From positions 1 through 64,000 of the forward strand of contig JAFSJJ010000042.1 of NCBI GenBank assembly GCA_017439345.1: a stretch of DNA of 64,000 nt, written 5' to 3'. A model generated the notes under the pieces. It did not search any database. It had not been told where the DNA came from and worked only from the letters and a program-made list of their open reading frames with translations. Positions 1 to 8,769 of this stretch are shown in pieces. This DNA comes from Synergistaceae bacterium (lineage in GTDB: Bacteria > Synergistota > Synergistia > Synergistales > Aminobacteriaceae). Numbering within the stretch: position 1 is the first letter of the stretch; each line of letters starts with the position of its first letter. The translations under genes were made by a program, and so were the position numbers.

Positions 1-471
1 AGAAATTGTTATGTGGCCTCCGACAAATTTTTTATGCATTATCGTATTTCCTGAATCACGACTCCTAGCGTCCTTGACTTTATCCTGCAATGCCGGTGTG
101 TCTCGAATCATGGGCGTTAATCTGTCCTTAGAGAAACTCTGACCCATATTAAGAGTCGGCTGTAAAACTAAAATCGGGCTGGGTTCCTGATCAATGAAAT
201 AACCGATTGTGTTTAGCAAAATTTCAGTCTTGCCAACCTGCGCCGATGTCATTACTATAACGCGTTCGACTAGGGGGTTACTGATTGCGTTCATGATTTC
301 GCGCTGATACTCTGCCCTTGAAGTCCGCCATTGTCCGGGTTCTGCGCTGGCTTCTGAGGAAATACGCCGGAATTTATCCGCCCATTCTGAAATCGTTAAA
401 TCCGGTGGAGGCAGCCAAATATTACTATGACTTGAGAGCAATTGCTGTACGTGTAATTCGTCCTGAGTCAT
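1..471 (-). CDS. Phage terminase large subunit (GpA family), cut by the window edge
   Basis: The minus-strand frame opens with ATG at 471 and stays open to base 1, so only the first 157 residues are present. It reads like the N-terminus of GpA-type terminases: a DLTISEWADKFRRI segment, EPGQWRTSRAEYQREIM, a Walker-A-like SAQVGKTE at about residues 82-89, then LVLQPT and FSKDRLTPMIRDTP. In the family this ATPase/nuclease cuts concatemeric phage DNA and drives it into the prohead. Its start overlaps the end of the small-subunit remnant by 47 bp, the usual packaging-gene order. Whether the gene is intact beyond the edge cannot be seen; the surrounding decay suggests a prophage remnant. Confidence 0.85.
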   Translation of the reverse strand, partial: MTQDELHVQQLLSSHSNIWLPPPDLTISEWADKFRRISSEASAEPGQWRTSRAEYQREIMNAISNPLVERVIVMTSAQVGKTEILLNTIGYFIDQEPSPILVLQPTLNMGQSFSKDRLTPMIRDTPALQDKVKDARSRDSGNTIMHKKFVGGHITIS

Positions 472-721
472 ATTCCGCAAGCTCCTTCAACGCTTCGTAA
501 ATCTCTTCTTTTATTATTAGCTGAATCGTCTGTAAGTCCTTGCCCAAAACTTTCGGTGAAATTTTCGCAGGTATTGCCAGCAAGCGCGACCGTGTATTTG
601 AAACGTTCTCAGTCCAGACCTTTAAAACCGCTTCGCCCCTGTGAAGTTCGCCCCGTAACTCGGCAAGTTCTAATTCTTGCAAGTCCGCCTGAACTGCTGT
701 AAGTCTTGTTTGCTCGGCCGT
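425..721 (-). pseudogene. Phage terminase small subunit (Nu1-like), N-terminally truncated
   Basis: The open frame ends at 425 and carries the C-terminal half of a Nu1-type DNA-recognition subunit: a coiled LQELELAELRGELHRGE helix, then VWTENVSNTRSRLLAIPAK and a helical tail (IYEALKELAEYD). Family members normally begin with a winged helix-turn-helix. Here the frame meets a TGA (722-724) before that domain, and only weak TTG starts (for example 682) remain. The sequence beyond 721 instead matches another gene on the opposite strand, so the N-terminus was lost at a recombination junction. The overlap with the large-subunit start is normal for terminase pairs. Confidence 0.7.
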
Positions 722-1170
722 TCATAAATGCGCTGGGTTATAACGTATTTGCCTCTTCTGAAGTTATTCCGGAATTTACACTCGATGTAGAAATTAAATG
801 ATTATGATAATCATAGGTGTAGACAGTCCGATATTATGCTTATTGGAGCTAAATGGAAGGGTGAAGCTCTTGACGTGATTAAAGAAGGACAGTTAGTGTG
901 CTACTTTAATGCTACTCCGGCAAAGATAGGCATTCTCATAAACGGTCATGAATATAGATTTTACACATGATGTCTTTTCTAGCGAGCAAATTGTACTAGA
1001 GCTTAAACGTTTTACGAAATCAGCATACAAGATTGAGAAAATAGCTTCGACAGCTTCAGAGCTTAAATATACAGGTGCAATGAAGTAATATTTAATGGAA
1101 CAGTTGACAGAGCCGTCCGAAGACTTTGTGCGTCATATGGCTTCGAGTTTTTTAACGGCTGTGTTGCATA
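721..1170 (+). pseudogene. Relic of a type I/IV restriction endonuclease N-terminal domain (HsdR_N-like)
   Basis: Three short stretches in different frames line up in order with the N-terminal domain of HsdR-like restriction proteins. Bases 721-801 give FINALGYNVFASSEVIPEF. Bases 819-971 give LIGAKWKGEALDVIKEGQ, then CYFNATPAKIGILINGHEYR. Bases 970-1140 give LELKRFTKSAYKIEKIAS, LKYTGAMK, a stop, then LTEPSEDFVRHMAS. The parent family typically has LIEAK...QL..YF..T.AKFGILTNG.EYRFYT. Frameshifts, stops and the missing 5' end show that it is dead. It begins exactly where the terminase remnant ends. Confidence 0.6.
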
Positions 1171-1410
1171 TTCTGTATTTAATAAAAATTATCATATGTA
1201 AAAACTCTTGAATTAAAATTTCAAGCAAATTGAGATATAAATCAAGAAAATTATAGCGTTTCTCGAAATTGTTACGAGAGACGTTTTTGTGTGTTGACAG
1301 CGGAAAGATCAAGTACAGAGACAAAATTACTGAACGTACCGCATATGTATGTACTGTCTATGCAAAACACTTCAAGTCTGTTATTCATTATATTTATGTC
1401 TTATAACTGC
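1171..1410. other. Non-coding AT-rich gap
   Basis: No supportable gene is visible on either strand. Short frames exist (for example 1133-1324 minus), but they have no recognisable motifs or convincing ribosome binding site. The stretch may be the worn-down continuation of the restriction-gene relic. Confidence 0.4.
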
Positions 1411-2374
1411 TCAAATATTCGTTGGAGTGTTCCATTGAAAACAGCTTTTAAATTTGCGTAAACGTCTGATCAAGGCATTTATAATTCTCTTAAGCAATAA
1501 CGGCTTTTTCGGTTTAGGTACACCGTTATGTTGCCAGTTTTGAGAGTCTCCGACAACAGTAACTTTCATTTTACAACCTGACAGCCACCATGATAAATTA
1601 GAAAATGAAGATCCGTAAGAAGCAATTAATTCCCTACCCCTTGAAAGCAAATATATATCAGCAACAGCATCAAAATCAGACGAAAAATCTTTATCAGGAA
1701 TTTGAATAATCCTTTTTCCGTAGCGTTTTACGAATTTTGCTGCAACACGTGGATCAGCTGAAGCTAGGAAAAATAAAGTATCTTTTGGATAATTATCCAT
1801 TACTGAAAAAAAATCATTAATGTCTTTATCTGTTCCCCGTCCCCATTCTTTCCAGACATTATCAAGTCTTATATGAACAGAGACATAATTTGTAGTTTTT
1901 ACCTGCGAGATTCTTTTTTCTACGTAAGTAGAAGGCTTTAGAGCTTTGAATAAAGGTAAGAAATTATTTAACAATTCCTGAGGAGCTTCGTATATAAAAC
2001 CTTTGTGAATATTGTTTTTACTTTGTGAATTCCATTCGACTACATGACCTTCTACTATGTCTAGTACATTGGCACCAAAATATCTACCAAGATTCTTATA
2101 CCCCCCCCCTCCCTATACATGTATCAGCGCAATTTATATAATCTGTTCCCCAAATTTCGGAGATGTTAATTGGAATATCTGTTTCTACAAGATCGCAGTC
2201 ATATTCAAATTTAAATAATTTACTGAAAGGTTCTTTGACTACAGAGTTTGCCGTTGTGTCCCAGTTCAATAACACAGGTTTGCTTTTGTCTGCAGTATGT
2301 CTAATACAAAGTATAAGTTTTATCACACGATTGCTTATTCCTTCCCCAGGGTGAAATGCGATCATCTGTTTCAA
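1411..2374 (-). CDS. Fucosyltransferase-like glycosyltransferase, frameshifted at a poly-G tract (probable phase variation)
   Basis: Two minus-strand frames (2374-2096 and 1974-1411) are halves of one protein. The first ends at a run of nine G (coding strand) with a TAA just after it. With eight G (or eleven) the frame continues through YKNLGRYFGANVLDIVEGH into the second half, giving about 320 residues. The N-terminal GEGISNR resembles the GxGNR nucleotide-sugar loop, VSVHIRLD matches the HxR motif, and DIYLLSRGRELIASYGSSFS resembles the C-terminal motif of GT11/NodZ-like fucosyltransferases. The likely role is decorating a surface glycan, probably in the cytoplasm. An AGGAGAG sequence precedes a TTG start at 2374; an ATG three codons on is the alternative. 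As written, the gene is in the OFF phase. Confidence 0.6.
2101..2109. repeat. Homopolymer tract C9 (G9 on the coding strand)
   Basis: Nine consecutive C bases on the plus strand are followed by T and CCC. The tract lies inside the glycosyltransferase reading frame and is the point where its two halves change frame. Loss of one base restores the full-length protein. Tracts of this length slip readily during replication. Confidence 0.85.
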
Positions 2375-2703
2375 AAAAAATCACTCTCCTAATTTTATTT
2401 ATATATTGTCACTACAAAGCCATCACGATACTAAAATCATGAGCTTTAATTGTGTGCTTTTACATTACTTTGAACATTATAGTATAGCTTGATACAACTT
2501 TGCTTAATTAGTTGATTAAATACATTTATTTAGTAAATTGGCAAAGTAAAATTTTACATAAGTTGCTATTCTAAATATATAAAATAGAAAAGTCAAATAT
2601 AGTTCGTATTAATTAGCAACAATGTGACATATTACATTTACACTTAACTTAGGAAGAGTTATAGAAACTAATTCATTTTTCACGTTCAAGGACTTCTATA
2701 GTA
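2375..2703. other. AT-rich intergenic stretch with no gene seen
   Basis: About 330 bases of very AT-rich sequence between the glycosyltransferase start and the LysR relic. It presumably holds the glycosyltransferase promoter, but I see no clear -35/-10 pair, RNA gene or conserved repeat. Confidence 0.5.
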
Positions 2704-3010
2704 TCAGGTAAGAAATAAATTGCCGAATTCATTAGGAAGTCTGATATGTGTGCTGAAGCTCTGTCCTTGTTCGACAGCACGCTTGAATTCAGAACGTATA
2801 TTTCTCAGGGTAACGCAAAACTGCTCGCCTGCCTGTGTTAGTAGTGCTCCTTTAGGTGAACGTTCAAAGAGTGCAAAGCCTATTTCATCCTCAGCAAATT
2901 TAATTTTGATAAGTCAGTTAAGACTGAGAGATAAATAGATTTTCTGCAGCTCTGTTGAATTTTTTTGTCCGTGCAATTTCAAGAATGTAATTATTTTGCT
3001 TTATGTTCAT
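2704..3010 (-). pseudogene. LysR-family regulator, N-terminal relic
   Basis: From ATG at 3010 the minus strand reads MNIKQNNYILEIARTKKFNR, then AAENLFISQS and a TAA. After a frame change it resumes as IKFAEDEIGFALFERS and GALLTQAGEQFCVTLR. These are the winged helix-turn-helix (KKFNRAAENLFISQS) and wing (ALFERS.KG..LT.AG) of LysR regulators. The frame stops at 2704, with no effector-binding domain. It lies divergent to the aldo/keto reductase relic, 40 bp away, the classic position of a LysR activator and its target. The plus-strand frame at 2720-2938 is only its shadow. Confidence 0.7.
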
Positions 3011-3052
3011 GATAGAAATTATTAAATTTTTTAAGGAGAGAATTTTTTTCAT

Positions 3053-3931
3053 AAGTATGTAAAATTAAGTAGTTCAGGCGCTGATGTCTCAAGAATTTGT
3101 CTCGGCATGATGAGCTTCGGCAAACCAGGTTCAGAAAATGGAGTCTTCCCTTGGGCAATGGTCTTCGAGGATGCAAAGCCTTTATTCAAGAAAGCAATAG
3201 AACTCGGCATAAACTTTTTCGACACGGCAAATGTATATCAGCTCGGCAGCAGTGAGGAAATCACAGGAAAATTTATCCGCGAATTTGATTTGAATCGTGA
3301 TAAAATAGTTGTCACTATAAAAGTAAATTTCGAGATGAGAGCAGGCAGACCAAACGGCGCAGCAATAATTATAGTTCCCGGCGGTGCATTCGTTCATCTT
3401 AAGGTATCGAGTCGAGATTACTCCCAGAGAAGAAGCAGACTATCAAGCATACGTAGCTGAGAAAATGGCAGATTACATAACAGAAGGACTCAGCATCTGC
3501 AAAACCTGATTACGCCTTTGAAGATATTAACGCAGCTGTGAGACTCATTTGCGATAGGGCAGAAGATTTTAACTTTAAAGCGAATAAATTAGGTATAACA
3601 GGCTTCTCTGCCGGAGCTTTGATGGCTGTCTATAATGCAGAGAGCGCAGATCCACAGAGCGAGGCAGATTTTATTGCGTCAATTAGTAATGTGTGATATG
3701 CCCGGCAAGTTACCCCTTACGTTTGCGGCTATGAGCTTTCAGGACAAAGCGGCTTTGAGATTATTCAAGCATGGCAGAAGCGCGAAGTTGTCGAACTTCA
3801 TTCTAGCTAAAACAGAAATTAAGCCCGCAATAGTTCAGATAGAATTACGCCCTTATGTACAGCGTAAAGACTTTCTCAAAAAGTGTGCTGCTCATAATAT
3901 TCCTGTCTTCTGAGAAGAGATTCAAAGATTT
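3053..3931 (+). pseudogene. Mosaic relic: aldo/keto reductase N-terminus, esterase core, aldo/keto reductase C-terminus
   Basis: A ribosome binding site (AAGGAGAG, 3033-3040) is followed at start-codon distance by CAT instead of ATG. Then KYVKLSSSGADVSRICLGMM and FFDTANVYQLGSSEEITGKF give the N-terminal third of an aldo/keto reductase, including the catalytic D-x4-Y pair. At about 3355 it changes to NGAAIIIVPGGAF, typical of alpha/beta-hydrolase esterases. After frameshifts it reads DINAAVRLICDRAEDF and GITGFSAGALMA with the GxSxG nucleophile elbow. From about 3750 it returns to reductase sequence (IKPAIVQIELRPYVQRKDFL, CAAHNIPVF). Deletions in a former reductase-esterase-reductase cluster would explain this order. 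Confidence 0.65.
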
Positions 3932-4009
3932 AATGACTGGAAACCTGAAGATTAAAGATTATGATTAAAGACTATAGAGAAAATTCTAAACAATAAGCAA
4001 ATACCATGA

Positions 4010-4038
4010 TTGACAATTGAAAATGTGCATGTTATTTT
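4010..4038 (+). promoter_or_regulatory. Candidate sigma-70 promoter of the sugar operon
   Basis: TTGACA at 4010-4015 is followed 17 bases later by TATTTT at 4033-4038. The -35 box is perfect and the -10 box weak. It lies about 90 bp upstream of the binding-protein start. Confidence 0.45.
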
Positions 4039-4125
4039 TCACTTATCCTAAATATTTTTAACATTATTAATTTTATATCTTTGTCGGGCAGTCAGTCCGG
4101 CTAAATGAGAGTGAGGGCTATCTTT

Positions 4126-5082
4126 ATGAAAAAGTTTTTTGCGCTTCTTATTGTCCTTGTACTTGTCGTTATGAGTACTTCATGTGTATGCTTTGCTAAA
4201 GATGTCAAGGATCTCAAGTTAGGCTTTATTCTTGGCAGCCGTGAGCACGCTTTCTACCTCGAGATCGAGAAAGGCATTCTTGCAGCAGCTAAGGATATGG
4301 GGTTCACAGCAGTTGTCCTTGAGAGCGAACTTTCCGGAGCACTTGCTACAGAACGTATTGAAAGCCTCGTAGTTGACGGCATGGACGCTATTTCACTGGC
4401 CTGCAACGAACCCGCAGCATGTACTAACGCAATCGAAGCCGCTAATGCAGAAGGTGTACCCATGTTCACGTTTGACTGCACGTCAGAGCTTACGAAAGTT
4501 ATTAAGTGCTTTGTCGGAACTGATAACTATCAGGGCGGAGTCGTCGGCGGAGAAGCTACCATTGCACAGCTTGATAAACTCGGACTCAAGAGCGGTGCTA
4601 CAGTAGGTATTATCGGTTATCCTGAGCCTCAGAGCTGCATTGACCGCGAGAACGGCTGGATGAGCGTTATGAACGCCAAGAAGGACGAATACAAACTCAA
4701 CGTCGTTAATATCGGAAATTATCAGGGACAGGCTGACATTGCCCAGAACTTGATGAGCGACGCTTTAATCAGTTATCCTGATATGGCCGTTGTGTTCACA
4801 GTAGGCGACCCTGCTTGTATCGGTGCTCTTGCTGCTATTAAGGCTGCCGGTGCTACAACAAAGATGATAGGCTTTGACGCTAACCCCGAAGCACATCACG
4901 CAATTCTTGACCCAACTGACGGCAAATACTGGGTTGCAGACGTTGCCCAGAATCCATTCAAGATCGGCTACACCATCGCTGAAGAAATGGTGAAGTACCT
5001 GACAAAGGGTTCTGTTGAGAAGCCCGTAATTCTTATCGCTCCGTACCTCGTTGACGCTTCTAATGCGGTTGCAGGCAAGTAA
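4126..5082 (+). CDS. Sugar ABC transporter substrate-binding protein (ribose/RbsB type)
   Basis: A 318-residue periplasmic binding protein of the Peripla_BP_4 class. The ATG at 4126 is preferred over the one at 4105 because MKKFFALLIVLVLVVMS forms a clean signal peptide and GAGGG lies at the right distance; cleavage after Cys-Phe-Ala is likely. The mature part starts KDLKLGFILGS and carries the family pattern: an early helix EKGILAAAKDMGF, then GNYQGQADIAQNLM and MIGFDANPEAHHAI. It captures a sugar for the ATPase and permease that follow. The ligand cannot be read from sequence. It is the first gene of the operon and is followed by a terminator hairpin, so it is probably made in excess over the membrane parts. 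Confidence 0.88.
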   Translation: MKKFFALLIVLVLVVMSTSCVCFAKDVKDLKLGFILGSREHAFYLEIEKGILAAAKDMGFTAVVLESELSGALATERIESLVVDGMDAISLACNEPAACTNAIEAANAEGVPMFTFDCTSELTKVIKCFVGTDNYQGGVVGGEATIAQLDKLGLKSGATVGIIGYPEPQSCIDRENGWMSVMNAKKDEYKLNVVNIGNYQGQADIAQNLMSDALISYPDMAVVFTVGDPACIGALAAIKAAGATTKMIGFDANPEAHHAILDPTDGKYWVADVAQNPFKIGYTIAEEMVKYLTKGSVEKPVILIAPYLVDASNAVAGK

Positions 5083-5129
5083 GATAATGAATTAACTAGT
5101 CAGGAGAATTTAATTTAATGTGAGTCATT

Positions 5130-5186
5130 CTGCCTCGTACCCAAAGAATTAACTTGATATTCAAGACGGTGCGGGGCAGTTTTTTA
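5130..5186 (+). terminator. Hairpin with T-run between binding protein and ABC ATPase
   Basis: A 12-bp stem, CTGCCTCGTACC (5130-5141) against GGTGCGGGGCAG (5168-5179), with a few G-T pairs and a 26-base loop, followed by T6. Its place inside the operon suggests partial termination. Confidence 0.75.
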
Positions 5187-5223
5187 TGCATCAACAAATT
5201 TTTTATCAAAGGGAGTGACACGT

Positions 5224-6723
5224 GTGCAGCCTGTTTTGCAAGCAGTTCATATTTCTAAAGTCTTTCCGGGCGTTAAGGCACTGACTGATATATCGATTGA
5301 CTTTTACCCCGGTGAAGTCCATGCCCTTATGGGTGAAAACGGAGCAGGTAAATCAACGCTTATAAAAATTCTCTCCGGCGTATATATTCCTACTGAAGGC
5401 GAAGTATTATTTAACGGTGAAAAACTCAATTTCAAAGCTCCCCGTGACGCTTTAGATAACGGTATCGCAGTTATTCATCAGGAGTTAAGTATTGCCAAAG
5501 ATTTAACCGTAGCTGAAAATGTTTTCTTAGGTGACGAGAAAGTGAACGGGTTATTTCTTGATAACCGCAGCATGATTGAACGCACTCAAGAATTATTAAG
5601 CTACATGAAGATGGACGGTATTATTCACCCTAACGACGTTGCAAGAGACCTGACAGCAGCCCAGCAGCAAATGGTTGAGATAGCAAGAGTCATCAACAAG
5701 AACGCAAAAGTCGTCATCATGGACGAGCCTACGAGTTCATTATCAGATCATGAAATTAACGCGCTGTTCGATCAGATTAGGGAATTAAAGCGCAAGAATG
5801 TAGCAGTACTTTACATAAGTCATAGACTCAAAGAAATTTTCGAGATCTGCGACCGTGCTACTGTGTTACGTGACGGCTGCTTTGTTCGTACTGACAAGAT
5901 TAGCGACATCAGCGAACATGATTTAGTTGCAAGTATGGTAGGCCGTGAGATTCAAGACTATTTCGTTCACACAGAGCATACACGAGGAGAAGAAATGCTC
6001 AGAGTCGAAGGTCTGACTCGCAAGGGCGAATTCGAGAACGTATCATTTACTGCTTATAAGGGCGAAATTCTTGGAATATCCGGGCTTGTCGGTGCCGGAC
6101 GAACTGAGACAATGGAAACTATTTTCGGAGCTCGAATCCCGGACAGCGGTCAAGTCTTTGTTGCAGGTCAGCCTGTTCACTTCAAGAGTCCCAAAGATGC
6201 TATTGCTAAGAAAATCGGAATGGTAACAGAAGACAGACGTACAACAGGACTCATGCTAAGTGCAATGGTCAAAGATAATTCTGTTTTGCCCAGCTTGATT
6301 TATCACATGAAGAGTTTCGGCTTTGCTGATGACAAATGGATTGATGAAGTCAGCCATGAATACAAAGAGAAGCTCAGGGTCAAGACTCCGACTATCGAGA
6401 CTATAATCAGGAATTTATCAGGAGGCAACCAGCAAAAAGTAGTTCTCGCTAAGTGGCTTATTGCTGAGTCTCAGATTCTAATTCTCGATGAGCCGACTCG
6501 AGGCATTGACGTTAATGCAAAGTCAGAGTTCTATACCCTCATGAATGACTTTGTAGATAAAGGCGGAACTATCATAATGGTATCTTCAGAATTACCGGAA
6601 GTATTAGGAGTCAGCGACAGAATAATCGTAATGTGTGAAGGCCATGTTACGGGAGAATTAAGCCGCGAAGAAGCTACCGAGACAAAGATAATGCAGCTGG
6701 CCAGCACGGTCAAAGCATCATAG
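5224..6723 (+). CDS. Sugar ABC transporter ATP-binding protein (RbsA/MglA type, two ATPase domains)
   Basis: A 499-residue double ATPase. Domain 1 has Walker A GENGAGKST, signature-like LTAAQQQMVEIA and Walker B VVIMDEPTSS. Domain 2 has a degenerate Walker A (GLVGAGRTE), signature LSGGNQQKVVLAK and Walker B LILDEPTRGID. This asymmetry is typical of the carbohydrate uptake CUT2 class. The GTG at 5224 is chosen over the GTG at 5215 because the site AAAGGGAG (5207-5214) directly abuts 5215 but lies nine bases before 5224. The protein powers the permease encoded next and works with the upstream binding protein. Confidence 0.9.
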   Translation: MQPVLQAVHISKVFPGVKALTDISIDFYPGEVHALMGENGAGKSTLIKILSGVYIPTEGEVLFNGEKLNFKAPRDALDNGIAVIHQELSIAKDLTVAENVFLGDEKVNGLFLDNRSMIERTQELLSYMKMDGIIHPNDVARDLTAAQQQMVEIARVINKNAKVVIMDEPTSSLSDHEINALFDQIRELKRKNVAVLYISHRLKEIFEICDRATVLRDGCFVRTDKISDISEHDLVASMVGREIQDYFVHTEHTRGEEMLRVEGLTRKGEFENVSFTAYKGEILGISGLVGAGRTETMETIFGARIPDSGQVFVAGQPVHFKSPKDAIAKKIGMVTEDRRTTGLMLSAMVKDNSVLPSLIYHMKSFGFADDKWIDEVSHEYKEKLRVKTPTIETIIRNLSGGNQQKVVLAKWLIAESQILILDEPTRGIDVNAKSEFYTLMNDFVDKGGTIIMVSSELPEVLGVSDRIIVMCEGHVTGELSREEATETKIMQLASTVKAS

Positions 6724-6765
6724 CATAAAAGACTTTCAGATTTCATATGAGGTGAAATAAATACA

Positions 6766-7785
6766 ATGACAGAGAATAATCCTATAGCTGTACATGATAA
6801 AAATGAGGCAATGAAAAATTTCTTGATGAGAAACATGGTAGTCGTGATTCTTATCGCTTTAATTATCGGTTTCGGAGTCGGAACTTCCGGAAAATTCTTC
6901 AACATGGCCAACATCGTTAATCTTACGACTCAGATGGCAATTAACGCAATGTTATCAGCAGGACTCACTTATGTAATTATCTTGGGCGGAATTGATATTT
7001 CTGTAGGTTCTGTTGCAGCCCTGGCAGGAGTCATCAGCACGAAAATTTCTCTAATGTTCCCGAATATGACGAGCTGGGGTTCTATTCCGGTCTTGATTCT
7101 TCCTGCAATTCTGGTCGGAGTACTTTGCGGAAGTTTCACAGGACTCATGATAAGCAGATTCAACGTTGTAGCAATGATAGCGACTCTGGCAATGCTGACT
7201 GCTGCAAGGGGACTTTGCTTTATATTCTCAGGCGGTACGGCGATTTCAGGAATTCCCAAAGCATACAGTTTTATCGGTGCAGGACGCTGGCTCGTTACAG
7301 AAGGCAAGGCTACAGGATGGATTCCAAATATAACGGTCTTTGTTATCGTAATGGTCGTGATTATGCATATTTTATTGAGTAAAACTGTATTCGGTCGTCA
7401 TGTCTACGCTACAGGAAGTAATAGACAAGTTGCTCACTTGGCAGGAATTAACACCAAGAACGTAATTTTCTGGGGTCATGTCCTTTGCAGTGTTGCAGCA
7501 GCTCTTGCAGGAGTCTTGAATGCCTCAAAACTTGCTTCAGGTCAGCCGGCAGCATGTGATGGCTACGAAATGTACGCGATTGCAGCTACTGTCTTAGGCG
7601 GTACGAGTCTCACAGGAGGAAGCGGTTCTGTAGGACGAGCAATGTTCGGAGTCGCAGTTATAGCAGTTATTAATAATGGCATGAACTTAATGCACGTTAA
7701 TTCATACTGGCAGAAGGTCGTTATCGGAGCAATTATTCTTTTCGCTGTAATTCTTGATATGGCTCAAAAGAAGACTAAGAACTAA
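6766..7785 (+). CDS. Sugar ABC transporter permease (RbsC type)
   Basis: A 339-residue, strongly hydrophobic BPD_transp_2 permease. Recognisable family segments are AINAMLSAGLTYVIILGGID near residues 63-82, then ISVGSVAALAGVIS, the cytoplasmic-loop pattern TVFGRHVYATGSNRQVAHLA, and YAIAATVLGGTSLTGGSGS, the coupling region to the ATPase. It is a single permease gene, so the transporter probably uses a homodimer. It sits 42 bp after the ATPase and 15 bp before the DhaK-like gene, so transport and catabolism appear co-transcribed. Confidence 0.9.
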   Translation: MTENNPIAVHDKNEAMKNFLMRNMVVVILIALIIGFGVGTSGKFFNMANIVNLTTQMAINAMLSAGLTYVIILGGIDISVGSVAALAGVISTKISLMFPNMTSWGSIPVLILPAILVGVLCGSFTGLMISRFNVVAMIATLAMLTAARGLCFIFSGGTAISGIPKAYSFIGAGRWLVTEGKATGWIPNITVFVIVMVVIMHILLSKTVFGRHVYATGSNRQVAHLAGINTKNVIFWGHVLCSVAAALAGVLNASKLASGQPAACDGYEMYAIAATVLGGTSLTGGSGSVGRAMFGVAVIAVINNGMNLMHVNSYWQKVVIGAIILFAVILDMAQKKTKN

Positions 7786-7800
7786 GGAGAATATTATTTT

Positions 7801-8757
7801 ATGCATTGGTTCAGTGAAGGACGTGAATATTACGCCCGCAAGTGGTTCACAGGAATGTTAAAGGCTCATCCCGGACGATGGCGTTTATTTGACAGCCAGA
7901 TCTCAAGTGCTGCCCTGTTCTCGGCTCAAGATGTCATTGATAGAGTCGCGGTGATAATTTGCTGCGGAGGTTCTGACGGACCTTTTGCTCCAGGTTTCGT
8001 AGGTGAGAACTTGGCCGATGCCGCAGTTGTAGGCGCACCGTTCACAGCTCCTAATGCCTATGCTATATACGAAGCCGCTAAAGCGATTGACTCAGGTCAG
8101 GGAGTATTGCTTATCTATAATAATTTCATGGGCGACTATCTCAATAACGACATGGCAGAAGAACTCTTGAGGCTTGAAGGACACAGGGCTATTCAAATTC
8201 CTGTTCATGACGATATGGGAATGGCAAGGGGCGAGTCTCGTGAAAACAGGGGCGGACGTTCAGGTTCTGCACTGATAACCCGAATTGCAGGAGCAGCTTC
8301 ACGGGCAGGGCTTTCACTTGATGAATTAGCAGCGTTGTTACAGAAAGCGAATGACCGAATGTCTACACTTTGCGTCAGTGTCGATACGGAGACTAATACA
8401 GTAACGTTCGGCAAGGGCTTCTCAGATGAACCGGGCTTCGAGACTCTTAATATCGGAATGAGTGAGACTGCTGAAGAGACAATTAGATTACTCACTGAAG
8501 ATCTATCGCCTAAACCTGATGAGCAAGTGCTGTTAATGGTTAATCCTTTGAGACTTGCAGGCTATGATGAAGCGTACGTCATGGGAAATTATTTATATGA
8601 CTCACTCAGTGCAAAATATAATATCTTACGCATGAACGTAGGAGCATATATTCACATTCTTGACGGTTACGGATTCACTATAACGCTTCTATGTGCTGAC
8701 TCAGAACTGCAAAAGTACTTACAGGGCGATATTCACGGCGACGGATTTATGATTTAA
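7801..8757 (+). CDS. DhaK-like kinase subunit, divergent, lacking the catalytic histidines
   Basis: This 318-residue protein has the DhaK fold outline: GQGVLLIYNNFMGDYLN matches the segment of Escherichia coli DhaK with the catalytic Asp, and SALITRIAGAASRAG matches the following helix. The SGHEP-containing glycine loop is replaced by CCGGSDGPFAP. The position of the histidine that binds dihydroxyacetone covalently (GIHGEPG in E. coli) reads LNIGMSETAE. Both substrate histidines therefore seem absent. Together with DhaL next door it should form a two-part sugar kinase, but on a substrate handled differently from dihydroxyacetone. AAGGAG precedes the ATG. Assignment to the family is firm; the substrate is unknown. 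Confidence 0.78.
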   Translation: MHWFSEGREYYARKWFTGMLKAHPGRWRLFDSQISSAALFSAQDVIDRVAVIICCGGSDGPFAPGFVGENLADAAVVGAPFTAPNAYAIYEAAKAIDSGQGVLLIYNNFMGDYLNNDMAEELLRLEGHRAIQIPVHDDMGMARGESRENRGGRSGSALITRIAGAASRAGLSLDELAALLQKANDRMSTLCVSVDTETNTVTFGKGFSDEPGFETLNIGMSETAEETIRLLTEDLSPKPDEQVLLMVNPLRLAGYDEAYVMGNYLYDSLSAKYNILRMNVGAYIHILDGYGFTITLLCADSELQKYLQGDIHGDGFMI

Positions 8758-8769
8758 GGAGTAAATATC

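Noticed and set aside
1133-1324. Minus-strand frame of 63 codons
   Set aside because: No ribosome binding site, Ile/Phe-rich AT-driven composition, and it overlaps the end of the restriction-gene relic.
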